A stretch of 64,000 bases of DNA from Novosphingobium sp. Chol11 (lineage in GTDB: Bacteria; Pseudomonadota; Alphaproteobacteria; Sphingomonadales; Sphingomonadaceae), in the NCBI RefSeq assembly GCF_945870625.1, contig NZ_CAMBTS010000002.1:18379-82378 (forward strand), written 5' to 3'. Positions within the stretch are counted from its first letter, which is position 1; each line of letters opens with the position of its first letter. A program made the position numbers and the translations under genes. The notes under the pieces are model-generated. The model did no database searches. It was not told the DNA's origin and worked only from the letters and a program-made list of their open reading frames with translations. Below are positions 1 to 8,031 of this stretch, in pieces.

Positions 1-265
1 CCAGATCCATCTGGAAAAACCGCTTGAGCGCCAGCACCACGAATTCCATCGGCGTGTAATCGTCATTCAGCATCAGCACCTTGAACATGCTGGGCTTTTT
101 GGGGCGGGTGCGGGTCTTGGTGGCGATGCCCACCTGATCCTTGTCATCACCATCGGGGATGCGCGGCTCATCATCCTCAGAAGCGCGAAACACCGGGGCC
201 GCCGCGCACACAGCAAGAAGCGCGGCGAGGTGCGGATCGGCGGCGTAAGTCGGGGACTGATTCAT
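1..265 (-). CDS. clpS: ATP-dependent Clp protease adaptor ClpS (partial, C-terminus outside window)
   Basis: ClpS delivers N-degron substrates to ClpA/ClpAP in the cytoplasm. The reverse strand reads [17 protein letters not shown] and later [20 protein letters not shown] followed by [11 protein letters not shown]. This is the ClpS core, with the conserved [12 protein letters not shown] substrate-binding segment. The ATG at 263-265 begins an N-terminal extension of about 50 residues, rich in acidic residues, before the core. The gene is missing from the ORF track because its 3' end lies beyond the window start; 88 codons are visible. The call is firm; the start is the only ATG close to the core that keeps the frame open. 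Confidence 0.9.
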   Translation of the reverse strand, partial: MNQSPTYAADPHLAALLAVCAAAPVFRASEDDEPRIPDGDDKDQVGIATKTRTRPKKPSMFKVLMLNDDYTPMEFVVLALKRFFQMDL

Positions 266-376
266 CACATAAATATCGCATTGCAACGCGCTCGGTACAA
301 GAGGCCGCACCCGCGTTCCTCCCAGAAAGGCATGAACTTTTTTTGTGCCGGGCGATGGATGGAGCACAAACCAATC

Positions 377-405
377 GGGCCGGGCAGGAATGTCCTGCCC
401 GGCCC
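377..405. terminator. Perfect 13-bp inverted repeat, probable bidirectional terminator
   Basis: GGGCCGGGCAGGA and its exact complement flank an ATG triplet loop. On the plus strand the stem is followed by GCTGTTTTT; on the minus strand by GATTGGTTTG. It lies between the 3' end of the phasin gene and the 5' end of clpS, so it may back up the phasin terminator just to its right. Confidence 0.5.
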
Positions 406-425
406 GCTGTTTTTAGACGACCAGT

Positions 426-456
426 AAAAGCGCGCGCATCGGATCGCGCGCGCTTT
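426..456 (-). terminator. Rho-independent terminator of the phasin gene
   Basis: Read on the minus strand, AAAGCGCGCGC pairs with GCGCGCGCTTT around a short loop and ends in TTTT. It begins about 12 bp after the phasin stop codon, where an intrinsic terminator is expected. Confidence 0.7.
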
Positions 457-467
457 CAGGTGTATTT

Positions 468-1364
468 TCAGGCAGCGTGCTTGAACTTTTCGACAGCCAG
501 GCTGACGCGGTTCGAGATCGGCTGGAACGCTTCGCTGGCGAGCTTGAGCATCGCTTCGCTGTTCTTCGAGCTGGCGGCAACCGCAGCGTCGAACTGCTTG
601 CGCATCATCGCGCTCTGCTTTTCGAAGAACTCTGCCGGCGACTTGACGGCGGCGAGATCCTTGATTTCGGCGGTCATGGTTTCAACAACCGACTTGCTTT
701 CGGTCATGTAGCCCTTGCTCATTTCCTGCATGCCCGAAGCGAGGATCTTGCCTGCTTCGACGACGGCTTCGACGTTGCCCTTGGCGAATGCGCCCATGTC
801 GCCCATTGCGGCCTGGCTCTTTTCCATGGTGGCCTTGGCCTTCTCGGCAGCGTCCTTCATGGCAGTCTGAATGGTGTCGGTCATCGCGGTGGTGGTCGTG
901 GTCATGGTGAAAACATCCTTCTTGCTGGTTGACGCGCCAACGGGTGCGGCGCTTTTCGGGGGGCTTGGCTTTACAGTTTCCGGTGCAGTTGAAGCTGCAA
1001 CCGGCATTACAGGCATTTTCTCGATTTCAGCGACCGGCGCGGGCGCGGCAATTGCCTCGCTCTTGATCGCAGGCTCGCTTTGCACGGTGGGCTGCACCGG
1101 AGCGGCGGGGACATTCAAAGCCTTGGCAATAACCGGCGCAACAGAAACGGGGGCGTCTACAACAGGGGCGGCAGGAACCGCCGCCGCTTTGGGTGCCGCG
1201 GCCTTGGCAACGGGCTTGGCGGCCTTGGCAGGCGCTACGAACGGTGCCTTGGCGGTTTTCGCGCTCGCCGGATTAATGGCCAGCGGGATCTGCGCCGGGG
1301 CAGCAGTGCCAGCCGCTTTGGGGGCGGCAGGTTTGCGCTTGGGGGTCTTCAATTCTTCGGTCAT
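468..1364 (-). CDS. Phasin family protein with long Ala/Pro/Lys-rich N-terminal region
   Basis: Phasins coat polyhydroxyalkanoate granules. The C-terminal ~145 residues (from MTDTIQTAMKDAAEKAKA onward) are an amphipathic helical phasin domain containing FFEKQSAMMRKQFDAAVA. The first ~150 residues are low-complexity Ala/Pro/Lys sequence, which makes this 298-residue protein about twice the usual length. The start MTEELKTPKRK (1364) has an AGGAG 11 nt upstream and was chosen over the longer ORF. A second ATG near 904 also has an AAGGA about 10 nt upstream and would yield a conventional ~146-residue phasin, so two products are possible. phaC lies directly upstream on the same strand. Confidence 0.85.
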   Translation of the reverse strand: MTEELKTPKRKPAAPKAAGTAAPAQIPLAINPASAKTAKAPFVAPAKAAKPVAKAAAPKAAAVPAAPVVDAPVSVAPVIAKALNVPAAPVQPTVQSEPAIKSEAIAAPAPVAEIEKMPVMPVAASTAPETVKPSPPKSAAPVGASTSKKDVFTMTTTTTAMTDTIQTAMKDAAEKAKATMEKSQAAMGDMGAFAKGNVEAVVEAGKILASGMQEMSKGYMTESKSVVETMTAEIKDLAAVKSPAEFFEKQSAMMRKQFDAAVAASSKNSEAMLKLASEAFQPISNRVSLAVEKFKHAA

Positions 1365-1415
1365 CAAAAACCAACTCCTGCTCTGGGCAAGACATGGTGC
1401 TTTGAAAGCGCCAGC

Positions 1416-1483
1416 ATTGCTGCACTGCACCATTTAAGATTTTTAACGTTGGAGTCAAGGTACCAATGGTGCACTGCAGCAAT
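1416..1483. promoter_or_regulatory. TGC-rich inverted repeat upstream of the phasin gene, candidate PhaR operator
   Basis: ATTGCTGCACTGCACCATTT (1416-1435) is matched on the opposite strand by ATTGCTGCAGTGCACCATTG (1464-1483): a 20-bp inverted repeat with two mismatches and a ~28-bp spacer. It lies 52-119 bp upstream of the phasin ATG, in the phaC-phasin gap. CTGC/GCAG-rich sites upstream of phaP are bound by the repressor PhaR in other alphaproteobacteria. Assignment to PhaR is inference, and no phaR is in this window. Confidence 0.45.
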
Positions 1484-1521
1484 AAATCTGCGGGCGACTT
1501 TCGCCGCCCACACCGCCGCGC

Positions 1522-3399
1522 TCAGCGGGCCTTCACATAGCGCCCCGGCGCATCCTCGATCACCGGATCACCCTTGCCGCCGGGAACCCGCTTGCCCTCT
1601 GCCGCGACTTTGGCCGGGGCAAGCTCCGCGATCCAGTCGATCCAGTCCGGCCACCAGCTGCCTTTGGTCTCGCGCGCGCCTGCGATGAATTCGGCCAGCG
1701 TTTGCGGATCGTCATCGTTGCGCCAGAATTGATATTTGCCCGCCGCTGGCGGATTGACCACGCCCGCGATGTGCCCCGATCCGGCCAGCATGAAGCGCCA
1801 GGGTCCCGCCAGATGGCGGGTCAGCTTCCACACGCTTTCAGCCGGAGCGATATGATCCTCGCGGCCCGCCTGAATGTAGCAGGGCGTGGTGATGCGGTGG
1901 AGATCGAGCGGCGTATTATCGACGATCAGCGAATCCGGCACCACCAGCCGGTTGTCGCGGTAGAGGTCTTCAAGATAGGCCTTGTGCCACTTGGCGGGCA
2001 GATTGGTGGTATCGCCATTCCAATGCAGCAAATCGAACGCGGGATAATCTTCGCCCAGCAGATAATTGCTGACGACATAGTTCCAGATCAGATCGGTGCC
2101 GCGCAGGAGATTGAAGGTTGTCGCCATATAGCGCCCATCAAGGTAGCCATCAGTGACCATGCTTTCGAGCAATTTGATCTGCTGCTCGTCGATAAAGACT
2201 TTGAAATCGCCCGCCTTTTCAAAATCGACTTGCGCGGTGAAGAATGTGGCCGATGCCACTTTGTCGCCTTCGCCGCGCCGCGCCATCAGCGCCAGCGTGC
2301 CGGCCAGCGTGGTTCCCCCAACACAATAGCCGATCGTATGCACCGCCGGGACATCGAGCCGCGCACGGACAAAGTCGATCGCTTCGACTTGCGCCATAAT
2401 GTAATCATCCCAGATGACATCGGACATGCTGGCGTCGGCCGATTTCCACGAGGCGACGAACACCGTCAGCCCTTGCTCCACCGCCCAGCGGATGAAGCTT
2501 TTCTGCGGGTTGAGATCGAGAATGTAGAACCGATTGATCCACGGCGGAAAGATCACCAGCGGCACGGCATAAACCTGCTCGGTCACCGGCGTATACTGGA
2601 TAAGCTGGTACATCGGGGTTTCAAAAACGACTTTGCCCGGGGTGATCGCAATGTTGCGGCCAAGCTCGAACGCCTCCGGATCAGTGTGCGTCAATTGCCC
2701 TTTGCGCAGATCGGCGAACAGATGATCGGCCCCGCGGACAATGCTGTCGCCGCGAGTTTCCAAGATGCGCTCGATCACCACCGGGTTGATCATCGGGAAA
2801 TTGGCCGGGCTCAGCGCGTCTGTGATCACTCGGGTCATGAAGCGCAGCTGCTCGCGGCGCTCGGGAGGCAGACCCTCGGCCTCTTGCGCCATAGCATTGA
2901 GCCGCTCCGCGATCAGCAGATACGTCTGGTGCAGCAGCGCGAACAGCGGCTGCTCGCTCCATTTGGGATCGGCAAAGCGGCGGTCCTTGCGCGGCAGTTC
3001 GCTCTGCCCGGCCTGCGGGCCGATGCCATACCGGCCGAGCACGCTCGTCCACAGCGCCAGCCCGTCTTCCCAAAGCTTCATCTGCGCTTCGGGCTGCGCC
3101 AGAGGCATCGCCTTGAACCAATCGTTGGCAAACGCCGACCATTGGCCAAGATCGCCGATTCGGGCGAGCGCCGGGGGCGTTTGTCCGGCTTGCTCGGCCC
3201 CGAAATCGAGCCACATCTTTTGCAACTTGGCAAACGACATCGCCCAATGCTGCAGATCGGCGGGATCGGCACCGGGGGTTTGCGCAGCGGGGGCGAACGG
3301 CGCGAAGAAGGCCTGCATCACCTCGCCCTGCTGGCGAAACAGATCTTCGAACACGGCCGGATCGGCGTTTGCCACGGGGGGTGTATCAGGTCCGGACAT
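1522..3399 (-). CDS. phaC: Class I poly(R)-hydroxyalkanoate synthase
   Basis: PhaC polymerises (R)-3-hydroxyacyl-CoA into PHA at the granule surface. The 625-residue protein has the N-terminal PhaC domain followed by an alpha/beta-hydrolase core. The lipase-like box GYCVGG carries the nucleophilic Cys (about residue 359). The catalytic Asp is in GREDHIAP and the His in GSGHIAGVVN. The start MSGPDTPPV (3399) is preferred over the track start at 3441 because AGGAG lies 8 nt upstream. The length is typical for class I. It sits upstream of the phasin gene and is divergent from the aminotransferase gene. Confidence 0.95.
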   Translation of the reverse strand: MSGPDTPPVANADPAVFEDLFRQQGEVMQAFFAPFAPAAQTPGADPADLQHWAMSFAKLQKMWLDFGAEQAGQTPPALARIGDLGQWSAFANDWFKAMPLAQPEAQMKLWEDGLALWTSVLGRYGIGPQAGQSELPRKDRRFADPKWSEQPLFALLHQTYLLIAERLNAMAQEAEGLPPERREQLRFMTRVITDALSPANFPMINPVVIERILETRGDSIVRGADHLFADLRKGQLTHTDPEAFELGRNIAITPGKVVFETPMYQLIQYTPVTEQVYAVPLVIFPPWINRFYILDLNPQKSFIRWAVEQGLTVFVASWKSADASMSDVIWDDYIMAQVEAIDFVRARLDVPAVHTIGYCVGGTTLAGTLALMARRGEGDKVASATFFTAQVDFEKAGDFKVFIDEQQIKLLESMVTDGYLDGRYMATTFNLLRGTDLIWNYVVSNYLLGEDYPAFDLLHWNGDTTNLPAKWHKAYLEDLYRDNRLVVPDSLIVDNTPLDLHRITTPCYIQAGREDHIAPAESVWKLTRHLAGPWRFMLAGSGHIAGVVNPPAAGKYQFWRNDDDPQTLAEFIAGARETKGSWWPDWIDWIAELAPAKVAAEGKRVPGGKGDPVIEDAPGRYVKAR

Positions 3400-3544
3400 T
3401 GCGTTTCTCCTGCTCACAAGCGTCGTTGCATCATAGCGCACGCAGGACCTGCATGTTAGCCCCTGCTGTTTCCTTGCGGCAATGTTTCGCGTAAGGCCGC
3501 GCTGGTGCGGCGCATCTGCCGCCGATCAACCAAGAAGAGAGCCC

Positions 3545-4744
3545 GTGGAAGAAGAATTCTACCGCATGAAGCGACTGCCGCCCTATGTCATCGCCGAAGT
3601 GAATGCGATGCGGGCCGCCGCGCGCGCCAGCGGGCGGGATATCATCGACCTTGGCATGGGCAACCCCGATTTGCCGCCGCCTGCGCATGTGATCGAAAAG
3701 ATGTGCGAAGTGGCGATGAAGCCCGACGCGCACGGATATTCGGCTTCAAAGGGCATTCCCGGCATCCGCAAGGCACAGGCCAATTATTACGGCCGCCGCT
3801 TCGGCGTGGAGGTCGATCCCGACACCGAAGTCGTGATGACGCTTGGTTCGAAGGAAGGCATCGCCAGCCTCGCGACCGCGATCACCGCGCCGGGCGATGT
3901 CGTGCTGGCCCCCAATCCCAGCTACCCGATCCACACCTTCGGCTTCATCATTGCGGGAGCGACGATCCGCGCGGTGCCGACCACGCCCGATGCGAACTAT
4001 TGGGAATCGCTCGACCGCGCGATGCGCTTCACCGTGCCGCGCCCTTCGATCCTGATCGTCAATTATCCCTCCAATCCTACCGCAGAGACGGTTGACCTTG
4101 CTTTCTACGAACGGCTGGTGGCGTGGGCGCGTGACAACAAGGTCTGGATCCTCTCCGATCTGGCCTATTCCGAGCTTTACTACGACGGCAAGCCGACCCG
4201 CTCGATCCTCGAAGTGCCGGGCGCGCGCGATGTGGCGATCGAGTTCACCTCGATGTCGAAGACTTATTCGATGGCGGGCTGGCGCGTGGGCTTTGCGGTG
4301 GGCAACAAGCGGCTGATCGCAGCGCTCACCCGGGTCAAATCCTATCTCGATTACGGCGCGTTCACTCCGATTCAGGCTGCTGCTTGCGCCGCGCTCAATG
4401 GCCCGCAGGACATCGTCGAGCAGAACCGCTTGCTCTATCAAAAGCGCCGCGATGTGATGGTCGAAGCCTTCGGCCGCGCCGGATGGGATATCCCCAGCCC
4501 GCCCGCCTCGATGTTTGCCTGGGCCCCGCTGCCCCCGGCGCTGCGCCATATGGGCAGCCTTGAATTTTCCAAGCAGTTGCTGCTCCACGCCGAAGTCGCG
4601 GTCGCCCCCGGGGTCGGCTATGGCGAGGACGGCGAAGGCTTCGTGCGTATCGCAATGGTCGAAAACGAGCAGCGGCTGCGCCAGGCCGCCCGCAACATCA
4701 GGCGCTACCTTGCCAGCATGGGCGTCAACGCCAGCGCCGCCTGA
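3545..4744 (+). CDS. PLP-dependent aminotransferase, AlaC / LL-diaminopimelate aminotransferase-like
   Basis: Fold-type I aminotransferase (399 residues) resembling glutamate-pyruvate aminotransferase AlaC. Near the N-terminus it has RLPPYVIAEV and DIIDLGMGNPDLPPP. The PLP lysine is in SMSKTYSMAGWRVGF, and the substrate-binding region includes NYPSNPTAE. I start at the GTG of VEEEFYRMKRLPPYV (3545), which has GAGAG just upstream and matches the family's N-terminus; the track start at 3482 adds an unlikely leader. The exact amino donor/acceptor pair cannot be read from sequence. Confidence 0.85.
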   Translation: MEEEFYRMKRLPPYVIAEVNAMRAAARASGRDIIDLGMGNPDLPPPAHVIEKMCEVAMKPDAHGYSASKGIPGIRKAQANYYGRRFGVEVDPDTEVVMTLGSKEGIASLATAITAPGDVVLAPNPSYPIHTFGFIIAGATIRAVPTTPDANYWESLDRAMRFTVPRPSILIVNYPSNPTAETVDLAFYERLVAWARDNKVWILSDLAYSELYYDGKPTRSILEVPGARDVAIEFTSMSKTYSMAGWRVGFAVGNKRLIAALTRVKSYLDYGAFTPIQAAACAALNGPQDIVEQNRLLYQKRRDVMVEAFGRAGWDIPSPPASMFAWAPLPPALRHMGSLEFSKQLLLHAEVAVAPGVGYGEDGEGFVRIAMVENEQRLRQAARNIRRYLASMGVNASAA

Positions 4745-4785
4745 TGGCATGCAGACCAAAGCCAACCCCCTGACAGGAACCGACC

Positions 4786-5577
4786 ATGAGATTTCATGAC
4801 CGCGTGAGCATCGCCATCGAAGACCATGTCGCGCACGTGCTGCTCGACCGCGCCGACAAGATGAACGCGCTCGATGATGCGATGTTTGAAGGCATTATTG
4901 CTGCGGGCCAGCACTTGTTTGGCGCGAACGGCGTGCGCAGTGTCGTGCTCTCGGGCGTTGGCCGCTCGTTTTGCGCAGGGCTCGACATGGCGAGCATGGG
5001 CCGCACCGAGCGCGAAATGTCGCTCGTCGAACGCACGCACGGCAATGCCAACCGCGCGCAGGAGGCGGCGATGGTCTGGCGCAAGCTGCCCATGCCGGTG
5101 ATCGCGGCGGTGCACGGGGTGTGCTTTGGCGGCGGCCTGCAAGTGGCCAGCGGCGCGGACATCCGCATTATCGCGCCTGATGCGCGGCTGGCGGTGATGG
5201 AAGTGAAATGGGGCCTCGTGCCCGATATGGGCGGCTACCTGCTGTGGCGGGGCAATGTGCGCGATGATGTGCTGCGCGAGCTGACCTATACGCACCGCGA
5301 GTTTTCGGGCGAGGAAGCGGTTGCTTATGGCTTTGCCACGCATGCCGATCCCAATCCGCTGGCGCGCGCCATGGCCTTGGCGCAGACCATCGCGGGCAAG
5401 AGCCCGCAAGCGGTGCGCGCCGCCAAGCTTTTGTCGAACCGCGTCCCCGAACTTTCGGGCGATGATGTGCTGATGGCCGAGAGCCGCGCACAGCACGAAA
5501 TCATGTATACGCCCAACCAGCGCGAGGCGGTGATGGCCGGCATGGAGAAACGCGCGCCCGAATTCGTCGACCCCTAG
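4786..5577 (+). CDS. Enoyl-CoA hydratase/isomerase (crotonase) family protein
   Basis: A 263-residue crotonase-fold protein, expected to act on acyl-CoA thioesters. It shows the family pattern NALDDAMFEGI near the N-terminus, the first oxyanion-hole segment SFCAGLDMASM, and the second oxyanion segment HGVCFGGGLQVASGADIRI. The position after GADIRI that supplies the first hydratase Glu is not clearly acidic, so the chemistry (hydratase, isomerase or hydrolase) is uncertain. It lies 41 bp after the aminotransferase gene and may be cotranscribed with it. Confidence 0.85.
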   Translation: MRFHDRVSIAIEDHVAHVLLDRADKMNALDDAMFEGIIAAGQHLFGANGVRSVVLSGVGRSFCAGLDMASMGRTEREMSLVERTHGNANRAQEAAMVWRKLPMPVIAAVHGVCFGGGLQVASGADIRIIAPDARLAVMEVKWGLVPDMGGYLLWRGNVRDDVLRELTYTHREFSGEEAVAYGFATHADPNPLARAMALAQTIAGKSPQAVRAAKLLSNRVPELSGDDVLMAESRAQHEIMYTPNQREAVMAGMEKRAPEFVDP

Positions 5578-5662
5578 GACGGTTTACCATAAAGAATCAG
5601 ATTGCGGGCGGCGCGCGCCTCGGCTAACCGCCCCCCTCTCCACACGGTTATGCGTGCATCGA

Positions 5663-5736
5663 GGCCCGATGGCGGAGTGGTGACGTAGAGGACTGCAAAT
5701 CCTCGCACGCCGGTTCGATTCCGGCTCGGGCCTCCA
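5663..5736 (+). tRNA. tRNA-Cys (GCA)
   Basis: A 74-nt cloverleaf with acceptor stem GGCCCGA/TCGGGCC, discriminator T and an encoded CCA. The anticodon stem GAGGA/TCCTC encloses loop CTGCAAA with anticodon GCA. The T arm is GCCGG-TTCGATT-CCGGC. The U73 discriminator is a cysteine identity element. The gene lies between the crotonase gene and the secreted-protein gene. Confidence 0.95.
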
Positions 5737-5749
5737 TTCTTTCCAAAGC

Positions 5750-7213
5750 CTATGACGCCGGGATAGTCAGCGTGCGGTTATAAAGCAGAATCTGCTTGTT
5801 GCTGATGGGACCAGACCACGCCACCAGCTGCACCGATGTCCCCGCACAGCCTGCCGCGCCGGTGCGGAGCAGCGAAACATCGACGATACGCTCGCTGACC
5901 GCCGTTGGCCTGAAAGTCCCGGTCGTTTGAGTAAAGCATCGCGCTGGATTGCCTTGCCCAAGCGGCTCCAGCACCCAATGATAATCTCCAAGCGACTCTG
6001 TCGGGAACAGATGAAACCGAACTGCGGCGCGGTTTGTCACCGTCCCGGTCAGTGCGCCGATCGCGCGGCTGCCGGTTAAATCCGTGTTGAAACGGACCGC
6101 CGGTTTGGTCAGCGGGTTGAGCTCCAGCCGTTCCACGCCAAAACCGGTAGCGGATTGAACGATCAAATTTAGAGTGCGCGTTTGGCCGCCCGAAGGATTG
6201 CGAACGATAATTGGCATGCGGACTTGGCCGACGATCGCGCGGCCCAGCGCAGAGCCAAGAACGATATTGACCGCCCTGTCCTCTGGTACTGTCAATGTGC
6301 GCGGCGTGGAGCTAAAAGCGCGTAAGGTGCCCCCAGCCACATTGGGCAGCTCCACGATAATTCCCTCGCCAAAGCGAGCCGTCAAATGGACGGTACCTAC
6401 CGAAGCGGCATAATTGCGGGAAACGCGGATCGGCAGATTGCGCTCGAAGCAACCGCGTGCCGCCGCGCTCGCCCGGAGATCTGGCAGCGTCAAAAACAAG
6501 TCAGCGCCGCTGATCCGCGCAGCCGACCCTGCCAGATCAGCGATACAGGACAAGACCGGCCGCTCGAAAGTCGGGCCGCTGCTGACCCCCGTCGATCCGG
6601 ATGGACCCAGATAAACTACGGACGTGCAGTTTGTCACAGCAGTGCAATTGGTCGAAGGTGGCGGGGGCGGGGGCGGGGGCGTCGGCAGGGGCGACCCGGC
6701 TTGCTCTGCACGACTCTCCCGTCGCAAGTTGATCGACGACCAGTCGGCAGCGGTCAAGCGTTGGCGGGTGACAATACGCATCGGGACGCGAACACCAGTG
6801 CCGATGCGCAATGCCGCATCGACATCAGTGGTCAAAGTGTCGGGTAGCTTGACATCCATCTTGATCGAACCGATTGGCCCACAACCTCGCTGGGTTGCAT
6901 TCTGAGCACCATTGTAGCGTTTCACGAAACTGATCTCTTCTCCCGAGACCCCTTCGATGACCGGCAGCGCGGAACCCAAGTCTATGCCATGACCAAAGAC
7001 TTCGATTATGGAGAGCGAGCCTGCCGCTGCGACCAGAGGACGGTTATCGCTCGCGTTCAGGAACGCAGTCCGGCACATATCGGGTAACACTGTCCCGTCG
7101 GTTGGGAACGCATAAATGCTGACCCAGCCAGCACTGCTTTGAGCATGCGCTGTTGTCGCAGCCACAAACGCAGCGCCGATCATTGGAGCAAAAAGCGCAG
7201 ATCTTCTGGTCAT
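5750..7213 (-). CDS. Secreted protein of unknown function
   Basis: I do not recognise this family. The 487-residue product has a clear Sec signal peptide (MTRRSALFAPMIGAAFVAA, likely cleavage after AHA). A ~130-residue first module contains CRTAF and RGCGPIGS. It is followed by a linker with eight or more consecutive prolines and then two beta-rich segments with several cysteines, so disulfides in the periplasm or at the surface are likely. The start at 7213 has GAGGGG 5 nt upstream. The long track extension to 7456 would overlap the TetR gene and is rejected. The G-rich tract near 6660-6680 is simply the proline linker. Confidence 0.7.
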   Translation of the reverse strand: MTRRSALFAPMIGAAFVAATTAHAQSSAGWVSIYAFPTDGTVLPDMCRTAFLNASDNRPLVAAAGSLSIIEVFGHGIDLGSALPVIEGVSGEEISFVKRYNGAQNATQRGCGPIGSIKMDVKLPDTLTTDVDAALRIGTGVRVPMRIVTRQRLTAADWSSINLRRESRAEQAGSPLPTPPPPPPPPSTNCTAVTNCTSVVYLGPSGSTGVSSGPTFERPVLSCIADLAGSAARISGADLFLTLPDLRASAAARGCFERNLPIRVSRNYAASVGTVHLTARFGEGIIVELPNVAGGTLRAFSSTPRTLTVPEDRAVNIVLGSALGRAIVGQVRMPIIVRNPSGGQTRTLNLIVQSATGFGVERLELNPLTKPAVRFNTDLTGSRAIGALTGTVTNRAAVRFHLFPTESLGDYHWVLEPLGQGNPARCFTQTTGTFRPTAVSERIVDVSLLRTGAAGCAGTSVQLVAWSGPISNKQILLYNRTLTIPAS

Positions 7214-7347
7214 GTGAACCCCTCGTCTTGCAAACAGATGGGGGCATGATGAACACTTGGCGCGTTCCGCACATCGGCCAAACGGGCTAGCCCAATGGCC
7301 GAGGCCGGGTGGCGGGGCACATGTTCTTTCAGGGGGTCGCCATTGTT

Positions 7348-7995
7348 TCACATCTCGCCGGCGTCGCCATGTCCCCGCCCGCGCAAGATAGCGATGAACG
7401 CGGCGGCGAGGTCTGCGGGGGTGTAGCGGCCTTGGCGGTACCATGTTTGCGACCAATTGAGGCTGCCGAACAGCGCCACCTTGAATAGCCAGCGATCGGT
7501 CGCCGGGTTCAGCGGCAGCGCCGCGATCAGTTTTTCAAAGTGGCGTTCATAACGGTCCCGCTCGGCGTTGAGCATGGGCACCATCGCGGGCGGAAACGAG
7601 CGCACGAATTCGGGGCTGACGATCCGCGCATAAGGGCCGCCATTGAGCAGGATCGAGAGATGCGCGGCGCATGCGGCTTCGAGCACCTGCCAAGGCTCCC
7701 CATTGCTGTGGGCCAATGCGGCGTCGATGGCCTCCTCGAACTGCGCCACGCCTTTGCGATAGACGGCCAGCAGCAGGTCTTCCTTCGAGGGAAAGTGATA
7801 ATAGATCGACCCCGGCAGCATGCCGACCGCGCCGGTGATGCTGCGGATCGAGGTGCCGTCATAGCCTTTGGCGGCGAACATGGCGGCGGCAGTATCAAGC
7901 AAGGCCTCGCGCCGACTTTCGCCCCCGCGCGCTTCGGCCTTTGCCCCCGTTTTCGCCCCCGTTTTCGCCCGTTTTTGCGGCCCTTGCTCTGTCAC
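7348..7995 (-). CDS. TetR/AcrR family transcriptional regulator
   Basis: 215 residues. The N-terminal helix-turn-helix is recognised in SIRSITGAVGMLPGSIYYHF followed by PSKEDLLLAVY; the remainder is a helical ligand-binding domain. The extreme N-terminus is a low-complexity KTGAKTGAKAEA tract encoded by a 12-bp tandem repeat (gcccccgttttc) near 7943-7966. It lies 36 bp downstream of the thiolase gene on the same strand and is probably the last gene of the P450-ligase-thiolase operon, so it likely controls that operon in response to a CoA thioester or substrate (inference). Confidence 0.88.
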   Translation of the reverse strand: MTEQGPQKRAKTGAKTGAKAEARGGESRREALLDTAAAMFAAKGYDGTSIRSITGAVGMLPGSIYYHFPSKEDLLLAVYRKGVAQFEEAIDAALAHSNGEPWQVLEAACAAHLSILLNGGPYARIVSPEFVRSFPPAMVPMLNAERDRYERHFEKLIAALPLNPATDRWLFKVALFGSLNWSQTWYRQGRYTPADLAAAFIAILRGRGHGDAGEM

Positions 7996-8031
7996 CTCTG
8001 GCGCTCCGTTGCCGCGCCCGATTATGCGGAC

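Noticed and set aside
1702-3459. 585-codon plus-strand ORF opposite phaC
   Set aside because: Antisense shadow of phaC produced by GC-rich third positions; the phaC frame has full family motifs.
6655-6685. G-rich run that looked like a possible G-quadruplex or repeat
   Set aside because: It is explained by the CCC/CCG codons of the poly-proline linker of the secreted protein.
7214-7456. Upstream extension of the secreted-protein ORF
   Set aside because: Overlaps the TetR gene and lacks coding character; a signal peptide starts at 7213.
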